DNA of 35,545 nucleotides from JBCDAP01 sp038747915 (GCA_038747915.1 JBCDJJ010000035.1:1-35545); one strand, 5' to 3'; positions 14,262 through 23,143 are shown, numbered from the stretch's first letter. The notes: generated by a model from the sequence alone, not told the origin. Made by a program: numbers and translations.

Positions 14262-14378
14262 TTCACCCACGCGGCTCGGCTGTCACTCAACCACACCAAG
14301 TCCCTTGCACGCCTCACCGACGGGCGCCCGAAGCACCACGATTTGAAGCCCCCGTCCCCCTGCGGGTAAAACACGCCC

Positions 14379-15311
14379 ATGAGCGAGCGACGCGTGATTC
14401 TGTGCCCCGGTCAGGGCGCCCAGCGAGTAGGTATGGGACGAGCCTGGTTCGAGAGTTCTGCCGAAGCTGCACGAACCTTCGGCGCCGCCGATGAGATCCT
14501 CGGCGATCGGCTCGGCGACAAACTCTCCACCCTCTGCTTCGAGGGGCCCGAGTCGTCACTCAACCGGACCGATGTGGCCCAGCCGGCGCTCTTCGTCGCC
14601 GGTGTGGCGTCGTATCAGGCGATGTTCGCCGAGTCCGGCCCGGGCTCGCTCGCGGGTGCTGCCGGGCTCTCGCTCGGCGAGTACACCGCCCTCCACATCG
14701 CCGGCGCCATCTCGTTCGCCGAGGCACTCGAGTTGGTCGCGCTCCGAGGCCGCGCCATGCAGGACGCTGCGGAAGCCTCCCAGTCCAGCATGCTCGCCCT
14801 CGTCGGCGCTGACGAAGACAAGGCCAACGAGCTGTGCGCCCGCGCCTCGGAGGGCGATGTACTCGTCCCCGCGAACTTCAATGCCCCCGGTCAGGTGGTG
14901 CTGAGCGGCTCAGTCCAGGCCATCGAGCGAGCCGAGTCCGCAGCGGGCGATATGGGCCTCCGCGCCACACGCCTCGCCGTTGCCGGCGCCTTCCACTCCC
15001 CCTTCATGGAGCCCGCTGCGGAGCGACTCGGCGAGCAACTCGCCACCACCACCATCGCCGAGCCCTCCTGCCCCGTCCTCTCGAACGTCACCGGCGAGCC
15101 GCACATCGACGCCGACTCGATCCGCGCCAGACTCGTCGAGCAGCTCACCGCGCCCGTCCGCTGGTCGGCCTGCTGCACATGGCTCGGCGCCAACGCGCGT
15201 GGCGCCTCGTTCGACGAGCTCGCGCCCGGTAAGGTGCTCGCCGGCTTGATGCGCCGGATCGACCGCGCACTCAAGGTCCAAAGCCACGACGAGCCGCAGC
15301 AGGTCGCGTGA
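14379..15311 (+). CDS. fabD: Malonyl-CoA:ACP transacylase (FabD)
   Basis: Transfers malonyl from CoA to acyl carrier protein, supplying FabH and FabF. The 310 aa start with the CPGQGAQ-VGMG motif. The nucleophile Ser98 is in GLSLGEY (most homologues have GHSLGEY, so His is Leu here), Arg123 in ALRGRAMQ binds the malonyl carboxylate, and catalytic His206 is in GAFHSPFM. Other family blocks (FNAPGQVVLSG, PVLSNVTGEP, QLTAPVRW, ELAPGKVLAGL) are present. It ends 62 nt before fabG, so they are probably one transcript. Confidence 0.95.
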   Translation: MSERRVILCPGQGAQRVGMGRAWFESSAEAARTFGAADEILGDRLGDKLSTLCFEGPESSLNRTDVAQPALFVAGVASYQAMFAESGPGSLAGAAGLSLGEYTALHIAGAISFAEALELVALRGRAMQDAAEASQSSMLALVGADEDKANELCARASEGDVLVPANFNAPGQVVLSGSVQAIERAESAAGDMGLRATRLAVAGAFHSPFMEPAAERLGEQLATTTIAEPSCPVLSNVTGEPHIDADSIRARLVEQLTAPVRWSACCTWLGANARGASFDELAPGKVLAGLMRRIDRALKVQSHDEPQQVA

Positions 15312-15330
15312 CCACACCACCAGCCCGAGC

Positions 15331-15342
15331 GTGTGCGCACAC
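15331..15342. repeat. 12-bp perfect palindrome upstream of fabG
   Basis: GTGTGCGCACAC lies between fabD and fabG, 31 nt before the fabG start codon. It could be a regulator site, for example of a lipid-biosynthesis repressor, but no second copy is seen in this window. Confidence 0.3.
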
Positions 15343-15373
15343 ACATCCTTCTTGAACGCAACGGAGTGAACCA

Positions 15374-16111
15374 ATGGACCAGCGCGTAGCGGTGGTAAGC
15401 GGCGCCAGCCGCGGAATCGGACGAGCGATCGCCATGCGGCTCGCGGCGGACGGCCGACACGTCGTGCTCGTGAGCCGGTCGCAAGGCCCACTCGAAGAGG
15501 TGCACTCGGCGATCCGGTCAGCGGGCGGCGCCGCGAGCGTCTCGCCCGTCGATGTCTCGGACGCCGAGGCCTTCGGCGCCTGCGTCGAGGGCGTGGCGAG
15601 CGAGTTCGGTCGCCTCGACATCCTCGTCAACAACGCCGGCATCACCCGCGACAACCTGCTGCTCCGCATGACCGATGCCGAGTGGGATGAGGTTGTGCGC
15701 ACGAACCTGACCTCGGCGTTCGTCGCGATGCGGTCCGCAGCGCGCGCGATGATGCGCGGCAAGTTCGGCCGCATCGTCAACATCGCCTCGACCAGCGGGG
15801 TGGTCGGCAACGCCGGCCAATCGAACTACGCCGCCGCCAAGGCCGGCCTGATCGGCATGACCAAGAGCGTCGCGCGCGAGCTCGGCCCCAAGGGCATCAC
15901 CGCCAACGTGGTCGCGCCCGGCTTCATCGAGACCGACATGACCAAAGACCTCCCGAGCGAGGTCAAGGATCGGGTGTTGGCCGCGATGGCCCTCCGCCGG
16001 CTCGGCACACCCGACGACATCGCCGCCGCCGTGTCCTACGCGAGCGGGGACGACGCCGGCTTCCTCACCGGGCAGGTCATCTGCGTGGACGGCGGCCTGA
16101 CCATGGCCTGA
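15374..16111 (+). CDS. fabG: 3-oxoacyl-ACP reductase (FabG)
   Basis: NADPH-dependent first reduction step of the fatty-acid cycle; a short-chain dehydrogenase of 245 aa, the normal FabG size. The nucleotide-binding motif is GASRGIG (residues 10-16). NNAG is at 86-89. The catalytic tetrad is complete: Asn111 (TNLTSAF), Ser139 (NIASTSG), Tyr152 and Lys156 (NYAAAK). The GFIETDMT and GQVICVDGG blocks, typical of FabG rather than other SDRs, are present. The start ATG 15374 has GGAG about 8 nt upstream. Confidence 0.95.
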   Translation: MDQRVAVVSGASRGIGRAIAMRLAADGRHVVLVSRSQGPLEEVHSAIRSAGGAASVSPVDVSDAEAFGACVEGVASEFGRLDILVNNAGITRDNLLLRMTDAEWDEVVRTNLTSAFVAMRSAARAMMRGKFGRIVNIASTSGVVGNAGQSNYAAAKAGLIGMTKSVARELGPKGITANVVAPGFIETDMTKDLPSEVKDRVLAAMALRRLGTPDDIAAAVSYASGDDAGFLTGQVICVDGGLTMA

Positions 16112-16144
16112 TGGCCGTTTCAGGCCCCATCGTGGGCCAACGAC

Positions 16145-16174
16145 GCCCGGCGCATGTTGGTGCCGGGCAACTTT
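16145..16174 (+). terminator. Candidate terminator after fabG
   Basis: GCCCGGC (16145-16151) and GCCGGGC (16162-16168) form a 7-bp stem with a 10-nt loop, followed by AACTTT. It would separate fabD-fabG from acpP. The U-tract is weak. Confidence 0.4.
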
Positions 16175-16250
16175 CCTAGGCGCGTTGGGTGGGCTATATT
16201 GGCCGGCTTAGCAAAGGGCGGTTCGCGCCCGAGCGATTTGGAGACCGCAC

Positions 16251-16514
16251 GTGAGTGAAACGACCATGACGCCCGAGACGATCCAGAGCCAGGTCATCGA
16301 TATCGTGGCGGAACAGATGGGCGTCGAGCGCGAGAAGATCTCGCGCGAGACCAGCTTCGTGAACGATCTGAACGCCGACAGCCTCGACACCGTCGAGCTC
16401 GTCATGGAGTTCGAGGATCGCTTCGAAACAACGATCCCCGACGAGCGCGCCGAGCAGATCAAAACCGTGGGCGAGGCGATCGATCACATCGTCGAGTCCA
16501 AGGGCCTGAAGTAA
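16251..16514 (+). CDS. acpP: Acyl carrier protein
   Basis: Carries the growing acyl chain on a 4'-phosphopantetheine arm. The 87 residues include the attachment site Ser44 in NADSLDTVELVMEFED, the hallmark of ACP, and helix IV ending IDHIVESKG. It is acidic as expected. The start used is GTG 16251; an ATG at 16266 in the same frame would give 82 residues and a more standard N-terminus. A TATATT (16195-16200) upstream may be a -10 element with a poor -35, so acpP could have its own promoter, as is common because ACP is needed in large amounts. fabF follows 31 nt downstream. Confidence 0.95.
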   Translation: MSETTMTPETIQSQVIDIVAEQMGVEREKISRETSFVNDLNADSLDTVELVMEFEDRFETTIPDERAEQIKTVGEAIDHIVESKGLK

Positions 16515-16545
16515 TCCAGCGCGTGAGACCGGGCCACCTGCACCG

Positions 16546-17847
16546 ATGAGTGAGCACAACGGAGCACCGCGGCGAGTCCTGATCACCGGGATCGGCGCGG
16601 TCACGAATCTCGGCGGCACGGCACCCACCACATGGGACGCCATGGTCAGTGGCCGAAGCGGCATCACGCGCTTCGGCGACACCTACCCCGGCTTCGCCAA
16701 GTGGACCGAGGATCACTGGGCGAGCCGCGTGACCGGCGAAATCCATGACCTCACACCCGCGGCTGCGCTCTCCCCGCGCGAGGTCAAGAAGCTCGACCGC
16801 TTCGCCGTCCTCGGCATCACCGCGGGCATCGAAGCCGTGGGCGACTCGGGTCTCGACTTCGCCTCCGATCAGATCGAGCGTGAACGCTGCGGCGTGATCA
16901 TCGGGTCGGGCATCGGCGGCATGCTCACCATCGAGGACGGCCACGCCGTGCTCGCCGAGCGCAAGCCGGACCGGATGAACCCCTTCACGGTGCCCAAGCT
17001 CATGGCCAACGCGGTCACGGGCGATCTCTCGATCCGCTACGGGCTCGAGGGCCACTCCGGCTCGCACACCACCGCCTGCGCCTCGTCTGGCCACTCGATC
17101 GCCGAGGCCCATCAGCTCATCCGCCGCGGCCGGGCCGATGTCATGATCGCCGGCGGCGCCGAGGGGTGCATCTGCTCCCTGACTCTCGCTGCCTTCATGA
17201 CCATGAAGGCCCTTTCCACGCGGAACGACGATCCTCAGAAGGCCTCGCGACCCTTTGACAAAGACCGCGACGGCTTCGTGCTTGCTGAGGGGGCCGCGGT
17301 CTTCGTGCTCGAGTCCGAGTCGCACGCCAGGGCCCGCGGCGCCACCATCTACGGCGAACTGCTCGGCGCCGCTGCCTCTTCCGACGCCACCCACATCACC
17401 GCTCCCGATGCCGAGGGCCGCGGCGCCAAACGGGCCATGCGCTGGGCACTCGAAGAGGCCGGGTGCAACGCCACCGACATCGACTACATCAACGCCCACG
17501 GCACCTCCACCCCGCTCGGCGACGCCGCCGAGGTGCATGCCGCCCTCGGCCTCTTCGGTGACCACGCCCGGTCGTCCGCGGGCGGGACACTCCTCATGAG
17601 TTCCACCAAATCCATGACCGGACACTGCCTCGGCGCCTCCGGCGCCGTCGAGCTCGTCGCGTGCCTCGGGGCCATCCGCCACGGCGTGATCCCGCCCACC
17701 ATCAATCTCGATCAGCCCGACGACGAGTTCGACATCGATCTCGTTCCGAACACGGCCCGCGAGCAGACCGTCCGGTACGCCATGAACAACACCTTCGGCT
17801 TTGGCGGCCACAACGTGTCCATGGTCGTCGGTGCCGACCGCGGCTAA
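16546..17847 (+). CDS. fabF: 3-oxoacyl-ACP synthase II (FabF)
   Basis: Elongating condensing enzyme joining acyl-ACP with malonyl-ACP. The 433 aa contain the KAS I/II catalytic triad: Cys178 in TTACASSGHSI, His318 in INAHGTSTPLGD and His360 in STKSMTGHCLGASGAVE. The N-terminal VLITGIGAVTNLG and C-terminal NNTFGFGGHNVSMV blocks are typical. Length is slightly above the common ~412 aa. It follows acpP by 31 nt, the usual acpP-fabF pairing, and a hairpin lies 5 nt after the stop. Confidence 0.95.
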   Translation: MSEHNGAPRRVLITGIGAVTNLGGTAPTTWDAMVSGRSGITRFGDTYPGFAKWTEDHWASRVTGEIHDLTPAAALSPREVKKLDRFAVLGITAGIEAVGDSGLDFASDQIERERCGVIIGSGIGGMLTIEDGHAVLAERKPDRMNPFTVPKLMANAVTGDLSIRYGLEGHSGSHTTACASSGHSIAEAHQLIRRGRADVMIAGGAEGCICSLTLAAFMTMKALSTRNDDPQKASRPFDKDRDGFVLAEGAAVFVLESESHARARGATIYGELLGAAASSDATHITAPDAEGRGAKRAMRWALEEAGCNATDIDYINAHGTSTPLGDAAEVHAALGLFGDHARSSAGGTLLMSSTKSMTGHCLGASGAVELVACLGAIRHGVIPPTINLDQPDDEFDIDLVPNTAREQTVRYAMNNTFGFGGHNVSMVVGADRG

Positions 17848-17852
17848 TCGCT

Positions 17853-17867
17853 CGTCCCCGCGGGACG
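17853..17867 (+). terminator. Hairpin closing the fab cluster
   Basis: CGTCCC-CGC-GGGACG, a perfect 6-bp stem 5 nt after the fabF stop codon. No U-tract follows, so termination here may be inefficient or depend on Rho. Confidence 0.4.
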
Positions 17868-17969
17868 CCCCTCGCCGATCAGACGCGGGCCGCACGCTGA
17901 TCGTGTTCTGATCGGGTTTCTGCCCAGCCCGGTTCATGGCCGCGGCCCGTTCGGTCGATACGAAAGCAG

Positions 17970-18326
17970 ATGGAAGAGCGCCTGTCCCAGATCCTGAATC
18001 TCGAGGTCCCCGTCATCGTCCGCCTCGCCGAGCGCGATCTCCCGCTCTCGGAGGTCCTGGCGATGGTGCAGGGCATGATCATCGAGCTGCCCAAGTCCGC
18101 CGGCGACGAGCTGGAGCTGATGATCAACAACAAGCCCATCGGCACCGGGACCGCGGTCAAGGTCGGCGAGAACTTCGGTATCCGGCTCAGCTTCCTCGGC
18201 GATGTCCGCGAGCGCATCGAGGCCCTGGGCAACCAGGCCCCAAAGAGCGACGACGACGATGTCGACTTCGAGGGCGAGCTCGACACCGACGTGCTCGCCG
18301 AGCAGATGCTCGCCGGTCAGCTCTAA
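17970..18326 (+). CDS. fliN: FliN/SpoA-domain flagellar motor switch-like protein
   Basis: A 118-aa protein made of one SpoA (surface presentation of antigens) domain, residues ~8-85: ILNLEVPVIVRLAERDLPLSEVLAMVQGMIIEL, then ELELMINNKPIGTGTAVKVGENFGIRL. This is the fold of FliN, which forms the bottom of the flagellar C-ring, and of the C-terminal domain of type III secretion YscQ/SctQ. The tail is acidic (DDDDVDFEGELDTD). No other flagellar or secretion gene is nearby, so it is either a dispersed flagellar gene, common in this phylum, or a FliN-like protein with another role. The Shine-Dalgarno site is weak. Confidence 0.78.
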   Translation: MEERLSQILNLEVPVIVRLAERDLPLSEVLAMVQGMIIELPKSAGDELELMINNKPIGTGTAVKVGENFGIRLSFLGDVRERIEALGNQAPKSDDDDVDFEGELDTDVLAEQMLAGQL

Positions 18327-18374
18327 CGCTGCGCCACTGAGGTCCCGTGCCATCCAGATGCCGAGACGTGGAGA

Positions 18375-18420
18375 TGCCGTGGTCTGGGGGATGCCGCAGG
18401 CATCCGAAGGCCACGCGGGC
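18375..18420 (+). repeat. Dispersed structured repeat, copy 2 (after fliN)
   Basis: Outer stem CGTGG/CCACG encloses the perfect hairpin GGATGCC-GCA-GGCATCC. It shares the TCTGGGG segment of copy 1 at 11746-11794. The right flank differs (GGGCGTC instead of GAGTGCC). It sits 49 nt after the fliN stop. Confidence 0.75.
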
Positions 18421-18521
18421 GTCTCTCAGCATGTTGACCCCCGTGGCTGTCACCTCGCCCCGATCACATCACGCGGCCCACCCAGGATCCCGGATGCCCC
18501 GGCCGGGTTGCTGATCACACC

Positions 18522-20732
18522 ATGAGCGACGAGGATGCGTCGGTGAGCGTCGAGCCGCCGACCACCAAGCCGTACCGCGAGGTCACCGTCTCCGCCATCG
18601 TCACGGGTGTCGCCATCGGCCTCGTGATGAACGCCGCGATCACCTACTCGGGCCTCAAGATCGGCTTCACCATCGGCGGCTCAGCGATCGCCGCGGTCCT
18701 CGGCTTCGCCGTCCTCCGCGGGATCCTGCGCAAGGGCTCGATCGTCGAGACCAACATCGTCCAGACCGTGGCCTCCGCGGTAGGCAACTCCAACGCCGGC
18801 GTGATCTTCACCATCCCCGCGCTGCTGCTGCTCGGCCGCGAGTTCAACCCATGGATCGCCGGGGCCGCGTGCGTGGCGGGTGTGATCCTCGGCGTCGCCT
18901 TCATCATCCCACTGCGGCGACAGATGCTCGACCTCGAGCGCCTCCGCTTCCCCTCCGCGACCGCGGTGGCCGCCATCCTGCGCGCGCCGGGCGCCGGCCC
19001 AGCCAAGGCCATCGTGCTCGTCGCCGGTGTGGTCATCGCTGCGCTGATCTACCTGCCTACCCAGACCCCCAAGATCAAGCTGCTCGTCTCAGCCGACGAT
19101 GTGAGCGCCATTGCCCTGGAGATGGCCCAGGAGCAACAGACCGAACACCGTGAGCGCGACCCCGTCCGCGCCGCACGCGACCTCTTCACCCTCCCCGAGC
19201 AAAGCTTCGCCGCCGAACGCGGCACCACCTGGTTCTTCGAGCGCTACAACCACGACGATGTCCGGCGCACCCAGCTCATCGCACGATGGGTCGCCACGGG
19301 ACGCGTCGACGACGAGTGGGTCTTCAGGGCCGCCCAGGGTGCGGAAGAGATCCAGGGCACCGCCGCCGCCATGCTCGCCCAGATCACCGAGATCCAGGCC
19401 GAGCCGGACGACGACATCGACGTGCGCACACTCAGAGCAGCGCCCTACTGGGCGTCGCGCCCGATGCCCGGCTACGGCGCGCTCAACATCCGCGGGTTCC
19501 GCACGAGCGAGCGTGATCCCGACGAGGCCGACCGCGCCGTCACTGACTCGGTGGTGGATGTCGGCGCCCTCATCGGCATCCCTGCAGCGTTCGGGCTCAT
19601 CTTCGCCATCACCCCCCTCAGCTTCGGCGCCGGCTTCCTCACCGGCCGTCCCGGGCTCGTGGTCACCGCGGGCGGCGTGCTGGCCTTCATCATCATCGCC
19701 CCGGTCGCCGCCGTGCTCGGGTGGATCCCGGTGGGCACACCACCCGCCGCGGTCTCCGAGGCCGCCCGCGGCCTCATCACCAGACCCATCGGCATCGGCA
19801 TGCTCATGGGCGGTGCCGTCATGGGCGTTATCGCTGCGTTCCCCGCCATCAAGGCCGCCTTCGCCGGCATGGGCCGTGCAAAGAACGCCGCTCTGAGCGG
19901 CGCCGCACGCGACGAGCTCCCCGTGGCCTCACTCGCCTTCGCCGTGATCGGCTCAGCGGTCGTGCTCTTCCTGGCTGCCCACTTCGGCGGCGCCGGCGAA
20001 GAGTCCTCGGGCCCGCTCGCCGCGCTCAACCCGTGGGTGCGCCACGGCCTGATCGCCATCGTCGGCACCGTCTGGATCTGGTTCGCCGGCATCATCATCG
20101 CCCAGTGCGCCGGCATGACCGACTGGTCGCCGATCTCCGGCCTCGCGCTCATGACCGTGCTCGTCATCGTCGTGCTGACCGACGAGGTCGTCGCTGCGGT
20201 CATGGTCGGTGCCGCGGTGTGCGTTGCGATCTCTCTCGCCGCCGACATGATGGGCGACCTCCGCACCGGCGGTCTCGTCGGCGCGATCCCGCGGCGTCAG
20301 CAGCTCGTCGAACTCGCCACGGTCGGCCTCGGCCCGGCTGTGGCGATCATCGTGACCATTGCGCTGCACGAGGCGTTCACCCTCGGCTCGCCCGAGTTCC
20401 CAGCCCCGCAGGGTGTGGCGCTGCAGAAGGGCATCGAAGGCCTGCAGGGCGCCGGCTTGCCCTACGCCCTCTACGGCTTCGGCATCCTGCTCGGCGGGCT
20501 GCTCGGCGTGGGCTCGTTCGCCGGCCTCGGCGTGCTCGTCGGCCTCTCGATGTACCTCCCGGTGGTCTACATCTTCGCCTACGGCCTCGGGTGCCTGGCC
20601 AACCAGGTGGTCGAAGCGATCAAAGGCCGCGAGTGGACCGCCGAGTGGTGTACCCCGTTCTTTGGCGGCGTGATCATCGGCGAGTCGGTGCTCGGCTTGA
20701 TCTTCGCGGGCTACGTGATCCTGAGCGGTTGA
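18522..20732 (+). CDS. OPT superfamily oligopeptide/metal-complex transporter
   Basis: Multispanning inner-membrane importer, 736 aa, of the oligopeptide transporter (OPT) superfamily; members move small peptides or metal chelates by proton symport. Family motifs seen are EVTVSAIVTGVAIG at the first helix, YSGLKIGFTIGGSAIAA, VGNSNAGVIFTIPALLL (~res 87-103), LRFPSATAVAAILRA (~141-155), CAGMTDWSPISGL and the final GGVIIGESVLGL. Roughly 14 hydrophobic segments are visible. Between residues ~183 and 345 is an unusual ~160-residue hydrophilic, charged insertion. A 254-aa membrane protein follows 43 nt downstream and may be co-expressed. The substrate cannot be told from the sequence. Confidence 0.88.
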   Translation: MSDEDASVSVEPPTTKPYREVTVSAIVTGVAIGLVMNAAITYSGLKIGFTIGGSAIAAVLGFAVLRGILRKGSIVETNIVQTVASAVGNSNAGVIFTIPALLLLGREFNPWIAGAACVAGVILGVAFIIPLRRQMLDLERLRFPSATAVAAILRAPGAGPAKAIVLVAGVVIAALIYLPTQTPKIKLLVSADDVSAIALEMAQEQQTEHRERDPVRAARDLFTLPEQSFAAERGTTWFFERYNHDDVRRTQLIARWVATGRVDDEWVFRAAQGAEEIQGTAAAMLAQITEIQAEPDDDIDVRTLRAAPYWASRPMPGYGALNIRGFRTSERDPDEADRAVTDSVVDVGALIGIPAAFGLIFAITPLSFGAGFLTGRPGLVVTAGGVLAFIIIAPVAAVLGWIPVGTPPAAVSEAARGLITRPIGIGMLMGGAVMGVIAAFPAIKAAFAGMGRAKNAALSGAARDELPVASLAFAVIGSAVVLFLAAHFGGAGEESSGPLAALNPWVRHGLIAIVGTVWIWFAGIIIAQCAGMTDWSPISGLALMTVLVIVVLTDEVVAAVMVGAAVCVAISLAADMMGDLRTGGLVGAIPRRQQLVELATVGLGPAVAIIVTIALHEAFTLGSPEFPAPQGVALQKGIEGLQGAGLPYALYGFGILLGGLLGVGSFAGLGVLVGLSMYLPVVYIFAYGLGCLANQVVEAIKGREWTAEWCTPFFGGVIIGESVLGLIFAGYVILSG

Positions 20733-20775
20733 GTGTCATGGCAATGAAGGCGGCAGTTCTATTCACGATGGTTTC

Positions 20776-21540
20776 ATGAAGACACCGGTTCCCCGACCCA
20801 TCTTGCTGATCGCGCTGAGCGGCTCCCTCGTCGCCGCCGCCATGGCTGCCTCCGATGCCTACGTCGTCGATGTCGATGCCCTGGAGCCGGGCCAGATCCT
20901 CGGCATGGCCGCCAACGTCACCGAGCCCGATTCCGATGATCTCGACGGGTGGCCGGATGTGCGTCCCGTGCTGCCGGCCGAGACCGAGCTGGGCGACGAG
21001 CAGATCACCGCGCTGCGCGACGCCGGCGTGAAGCGCGTCCGCGTGACCGACTTCCAGTGGTCGCAGTGGAAGTGGAAGTGGGCCTTCCTCGCCGGGTGCG
21101 CCGGCATGCTCGCGAGCGGACTGATGCTCCGCGCGGGTGCCAAGCAGGCCGCCGCTGCTGCCGCCACGCCCGACGGCGCCGACGCTGCGGGCCCGGAGCC
21201 TGCTGCAGCTGCGGTCACACTCCTCGCCTCCGACGCCTCCCAGCTCCGCGCCGAGACCGCCGGCCGGTCCGACGACGAGTCGCGCCACCGCATCATCGAA
21301 GCCATCGACGCCATCCGCCGCGGCCCACTTGCCGATGTCCACCGCACCATGGACGGGCTCAAGCAGCACGCCCGCGGGTACACGCACTACGCCGAGGTCA
21401 TCATCCCGCTCTCGGCCGGCGAGCGCGCGCTGCACCGGTCCTGGTCGTCCGCGGTTGATGGCGACGCCGCCGAGGCACGCACCGCGCTCGACCGCGCCGT
21501 GGAGATGCTCGAAGAAGCATCGAACGCCGCCGGCGAGTAG
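20776..21540 (+). CDS. Membrane protein of unknown function, partner of the OPT gene
   Basis: A 254-aa protein I do not recognise. Residues ~8-25 are a hydrophobic N-terminal segment (signal peptide or anchor), followed by an acidic ~75-residue stretch (EPDSDDLDGWPDVRPVLPAETELGD) that would be periplasmic. A second transmembrane segment (~103-121) follows the aromatic-basic FQWSQWKWKW. Then come an Ala-rich linker and a helical C-terminal region (~150-254) containing HRIIEAIDAIRRGPLADVHRTMDGLKQHARGY-like helices. It is 43 nt downstream of the OPT transporter on the same strand, so the two are probably co-transcribed and could act together, but no motif shows how. Confidence 0.7.
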   Translation: MKTPVPRPILLIALSGSLVAAAMAASDAYVVDVDALEPGQILGMAANVTEPDSDDLDGWPDVRPVLPAETELGDEQITALRDAGVKRVRVTDFQWSQWKWKWAFLAGCAGMLASGLMLRAGAKQAAAAAATPDGADAAGPEPAAAAVTLLASDASQLRAETAGRSDDESRHRIIEAIDAIRRGPLADVHRTMDGLKQHARGYTHYAEVIIPLSAGERALHRSWSSAVDGDAAEARTALDRAVEMLEEASNAAGE

Positions 21541-21578
21541 GAGCGCCGAGCCTCTCACATCACCAAGCACCGCACCCC

Positions 21579-21661
21579 GGTGGTGGGAGCGTCCCGCTCC
21601 CACGAACGCTTGCCCAAACACGTAAGGCATCCACCCGCGGGAGCGAGACGCTCCCACCACC
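21579..21661. repeat. 13-bp inverted repeats enclosing two GGGAGCG palindromes
   Basis: GGTGGTGGGAGCG (21579-21591) is the exact reverse complement of CGCTCCCACCACC (21649-21661). Each arm is also half of its own local hairpin: TGGGAGCG-TCC-CGCTCCCA (21584-21602) and GGGAGCG-AGA-CGCTCCC (21639-21655). The 57-bp interior has no gene. The layout is like a small non-autonomous palindromic element. Confidence 0.65.
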
Positions 21662-21741
21662 AACCCCGCGGTACCATCGGTGGCTCACCCGTCAGCACGG
21701 CCCGGCACCGTGCATCCACGGTTCATTGGTACGCTCCCACG

Positions 21742-23127
21742 ATGCCGAGCGAGCCGCGCACCACCACCGACACCAACTGGCAGCGGCTGCACCTCTGGCA
21801 GATCCAGCCGCTCCGTGACCTCGGCGTGATCGCCGCGATCTTCGGCCTGATCTGGCTCGGCTACAAGCTGAGCGTCGTTACCGTCCCGCTGCTGCTCGCG
21901 CTTCTCATCACCTACCTCTTTGAGCCACTGGTTCGCCGCCTCACCGCGAAGAACCACTTCTCGCGCGAGGGCGTCGCGATCGGCATCATCATCGGCGCCG
22001 GCGTGCTCGTCGTGCTCCCCATCATCATCGGCCTCGGCTACGGCGTCGGCTCCGGTTCCGAGTTCGCCCGCTCGGTGAGCGGCAACCTGGTCACCCTCCG
22101 CGCCGCGGTCGTCGATGGCTCGGACGAGTCGCTCAACGAGCTGCCCAACAACGCCTGGCGGTCCGCGGCCACCCGCCTCCGCGAGATCAACGACTCGCTC
22201 GCCCAAGACCGCGCCCCGAGTGGCATGCCCATCGAGGTCGTCCCGGAGCTCGCACCCGAGACGACTGATACCGACGCCAACTCCACCGCCGAAGCAGCCG
22301 ATCCACCCGACGAGCCACCACCCCCGCGCCGCGCCTCCTGGCTCGAGATCACCGTCGCCGGCTTCATCATCGACGCCGCCGACTGGGCCCAGGCCAACCA
22401 GGCCCGCATCGGGCAGCAAGCACTCGGCACCTTCACCGAGGCCCTCGGTGCGGCCCTCCGTTTCCTCGGCTCGCTCGGCTACCTGCTCTTCTCCGGCTTC
22501 CTCACCGCCTTCTTCTTCTACTTCATCTGCACAGGCTACGGGAAGCTCCTCCAGTGGTTCGAACAGCTCATCCCCACCGCCCAGCGGGACCGCGTCATCA
22601 AGCTCGCCAAGCAGATGGACGGCGCCATCGCGGGGTTCATCCGCGGCCGCCTCATCATCGCCTTCGTGCTCGCCATCGCCTTCTCCATCGCCTACGCGAT
22701 CATCGGCACGCCCAACGCCATCCTCGTCGGCCTCGCGACCGGCATCCTCGGCATCGTGCCCTACCTCTCGATGGTGGGCGTCGTCCTCGCGTGGGTCTTC
22801 ATGATCCTCGACCCCGCCGAGGGCGCCCGCGGGGCCTGGTGGTGGATCCTAATCGGTCCGCCGCTGGTCTACGCCGTCGTCCAAGCGATCGACGAATACA
22901 CCCTCACGCCCTACATCGTCGGCAAGAGCACCGATATCAACGCGCCCACCGTCCTCTTCGCCACCATCGCCGGCGCCGCGCTCGGGGGCTTCTACGGCGT
23001 CCTCCTCGCCATCCCCGTTGCTGCCTGCGCCAAGATCGTCATCCGCGAGATCATCTGGCCCAAGTTCCAGGCCTGGGTCCGAGGCGAAGCCGCCGACCCG
23101 CTCCCGCTCGGCGACTCGCAGCATTGA
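21742..23127 (+). CDS. AI-2E family transporter (TqsA/PerM-like permease)
   Basis: Inner-membrane permease, 461 aa from ATG 21742; the open frame starts earlier but in the repeat region. The family (PF01594) includes exporters of autoinducer-2 and other small molecules and Na+/H+ antiporters, so the substrate is uncertain. N-terminal helices (~28-62 and 77-100) end in the LLITYLFEPLVRRL motif. A hydrophilic region (~105-200) includes a Pro/Glu/Asp-rich stretch (PELAPETTDTDANST, then DEPPPPRR), longer than usual. The C-terminal half has the conserved FIRGRLIIAFVLAIAFSIAY, GILGIVPYLSMVG and YTLTPYIVG segments. A dispersed repeat follows 17 nt after the stop. Confidence 0.88.
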   Translation: MPSEPRTTTDTNWQRLHLWQIQPLRDLGVIAAIFGLIWLGYKLSVVTVPLLLALLITYLFEPLVRRLTAKNHFSREGVAIGIIIGAGVLVVLPIIIGLGYGVGSGSEFARSVSGNLVTLRAAVVDGSDESLNELPNNAWRSAATRLREINDSLAQDRAPSGMPIEVVPELAPETTDTDANSTAEAADPPDEPPPPRRASWLEITVAGFIIDAADWAQANQARIGQQALGTFTEALGAALRFLGSLGYLLFSGFLTAFFFYFICTGYGKLLQWFEQLIPTAQRDRVIKLAKQMDGAIAGFIRGRLIIAFVLAIAFSIAYAIIGTPNAILVGLATGILGIVPYLSMVGVVLAWVFMILDPAEGARGAWWWILIGPPLVYAVVQAIDEYTLTPYIVGKSTDINAPTVLFATIAGAALGGFYGVLLAIPVAACAKIVIREIIWPKFQAWVRGEAADPLPLGDSQH

Positions 23128-23143
23128 CACACCCATCAGCGGG

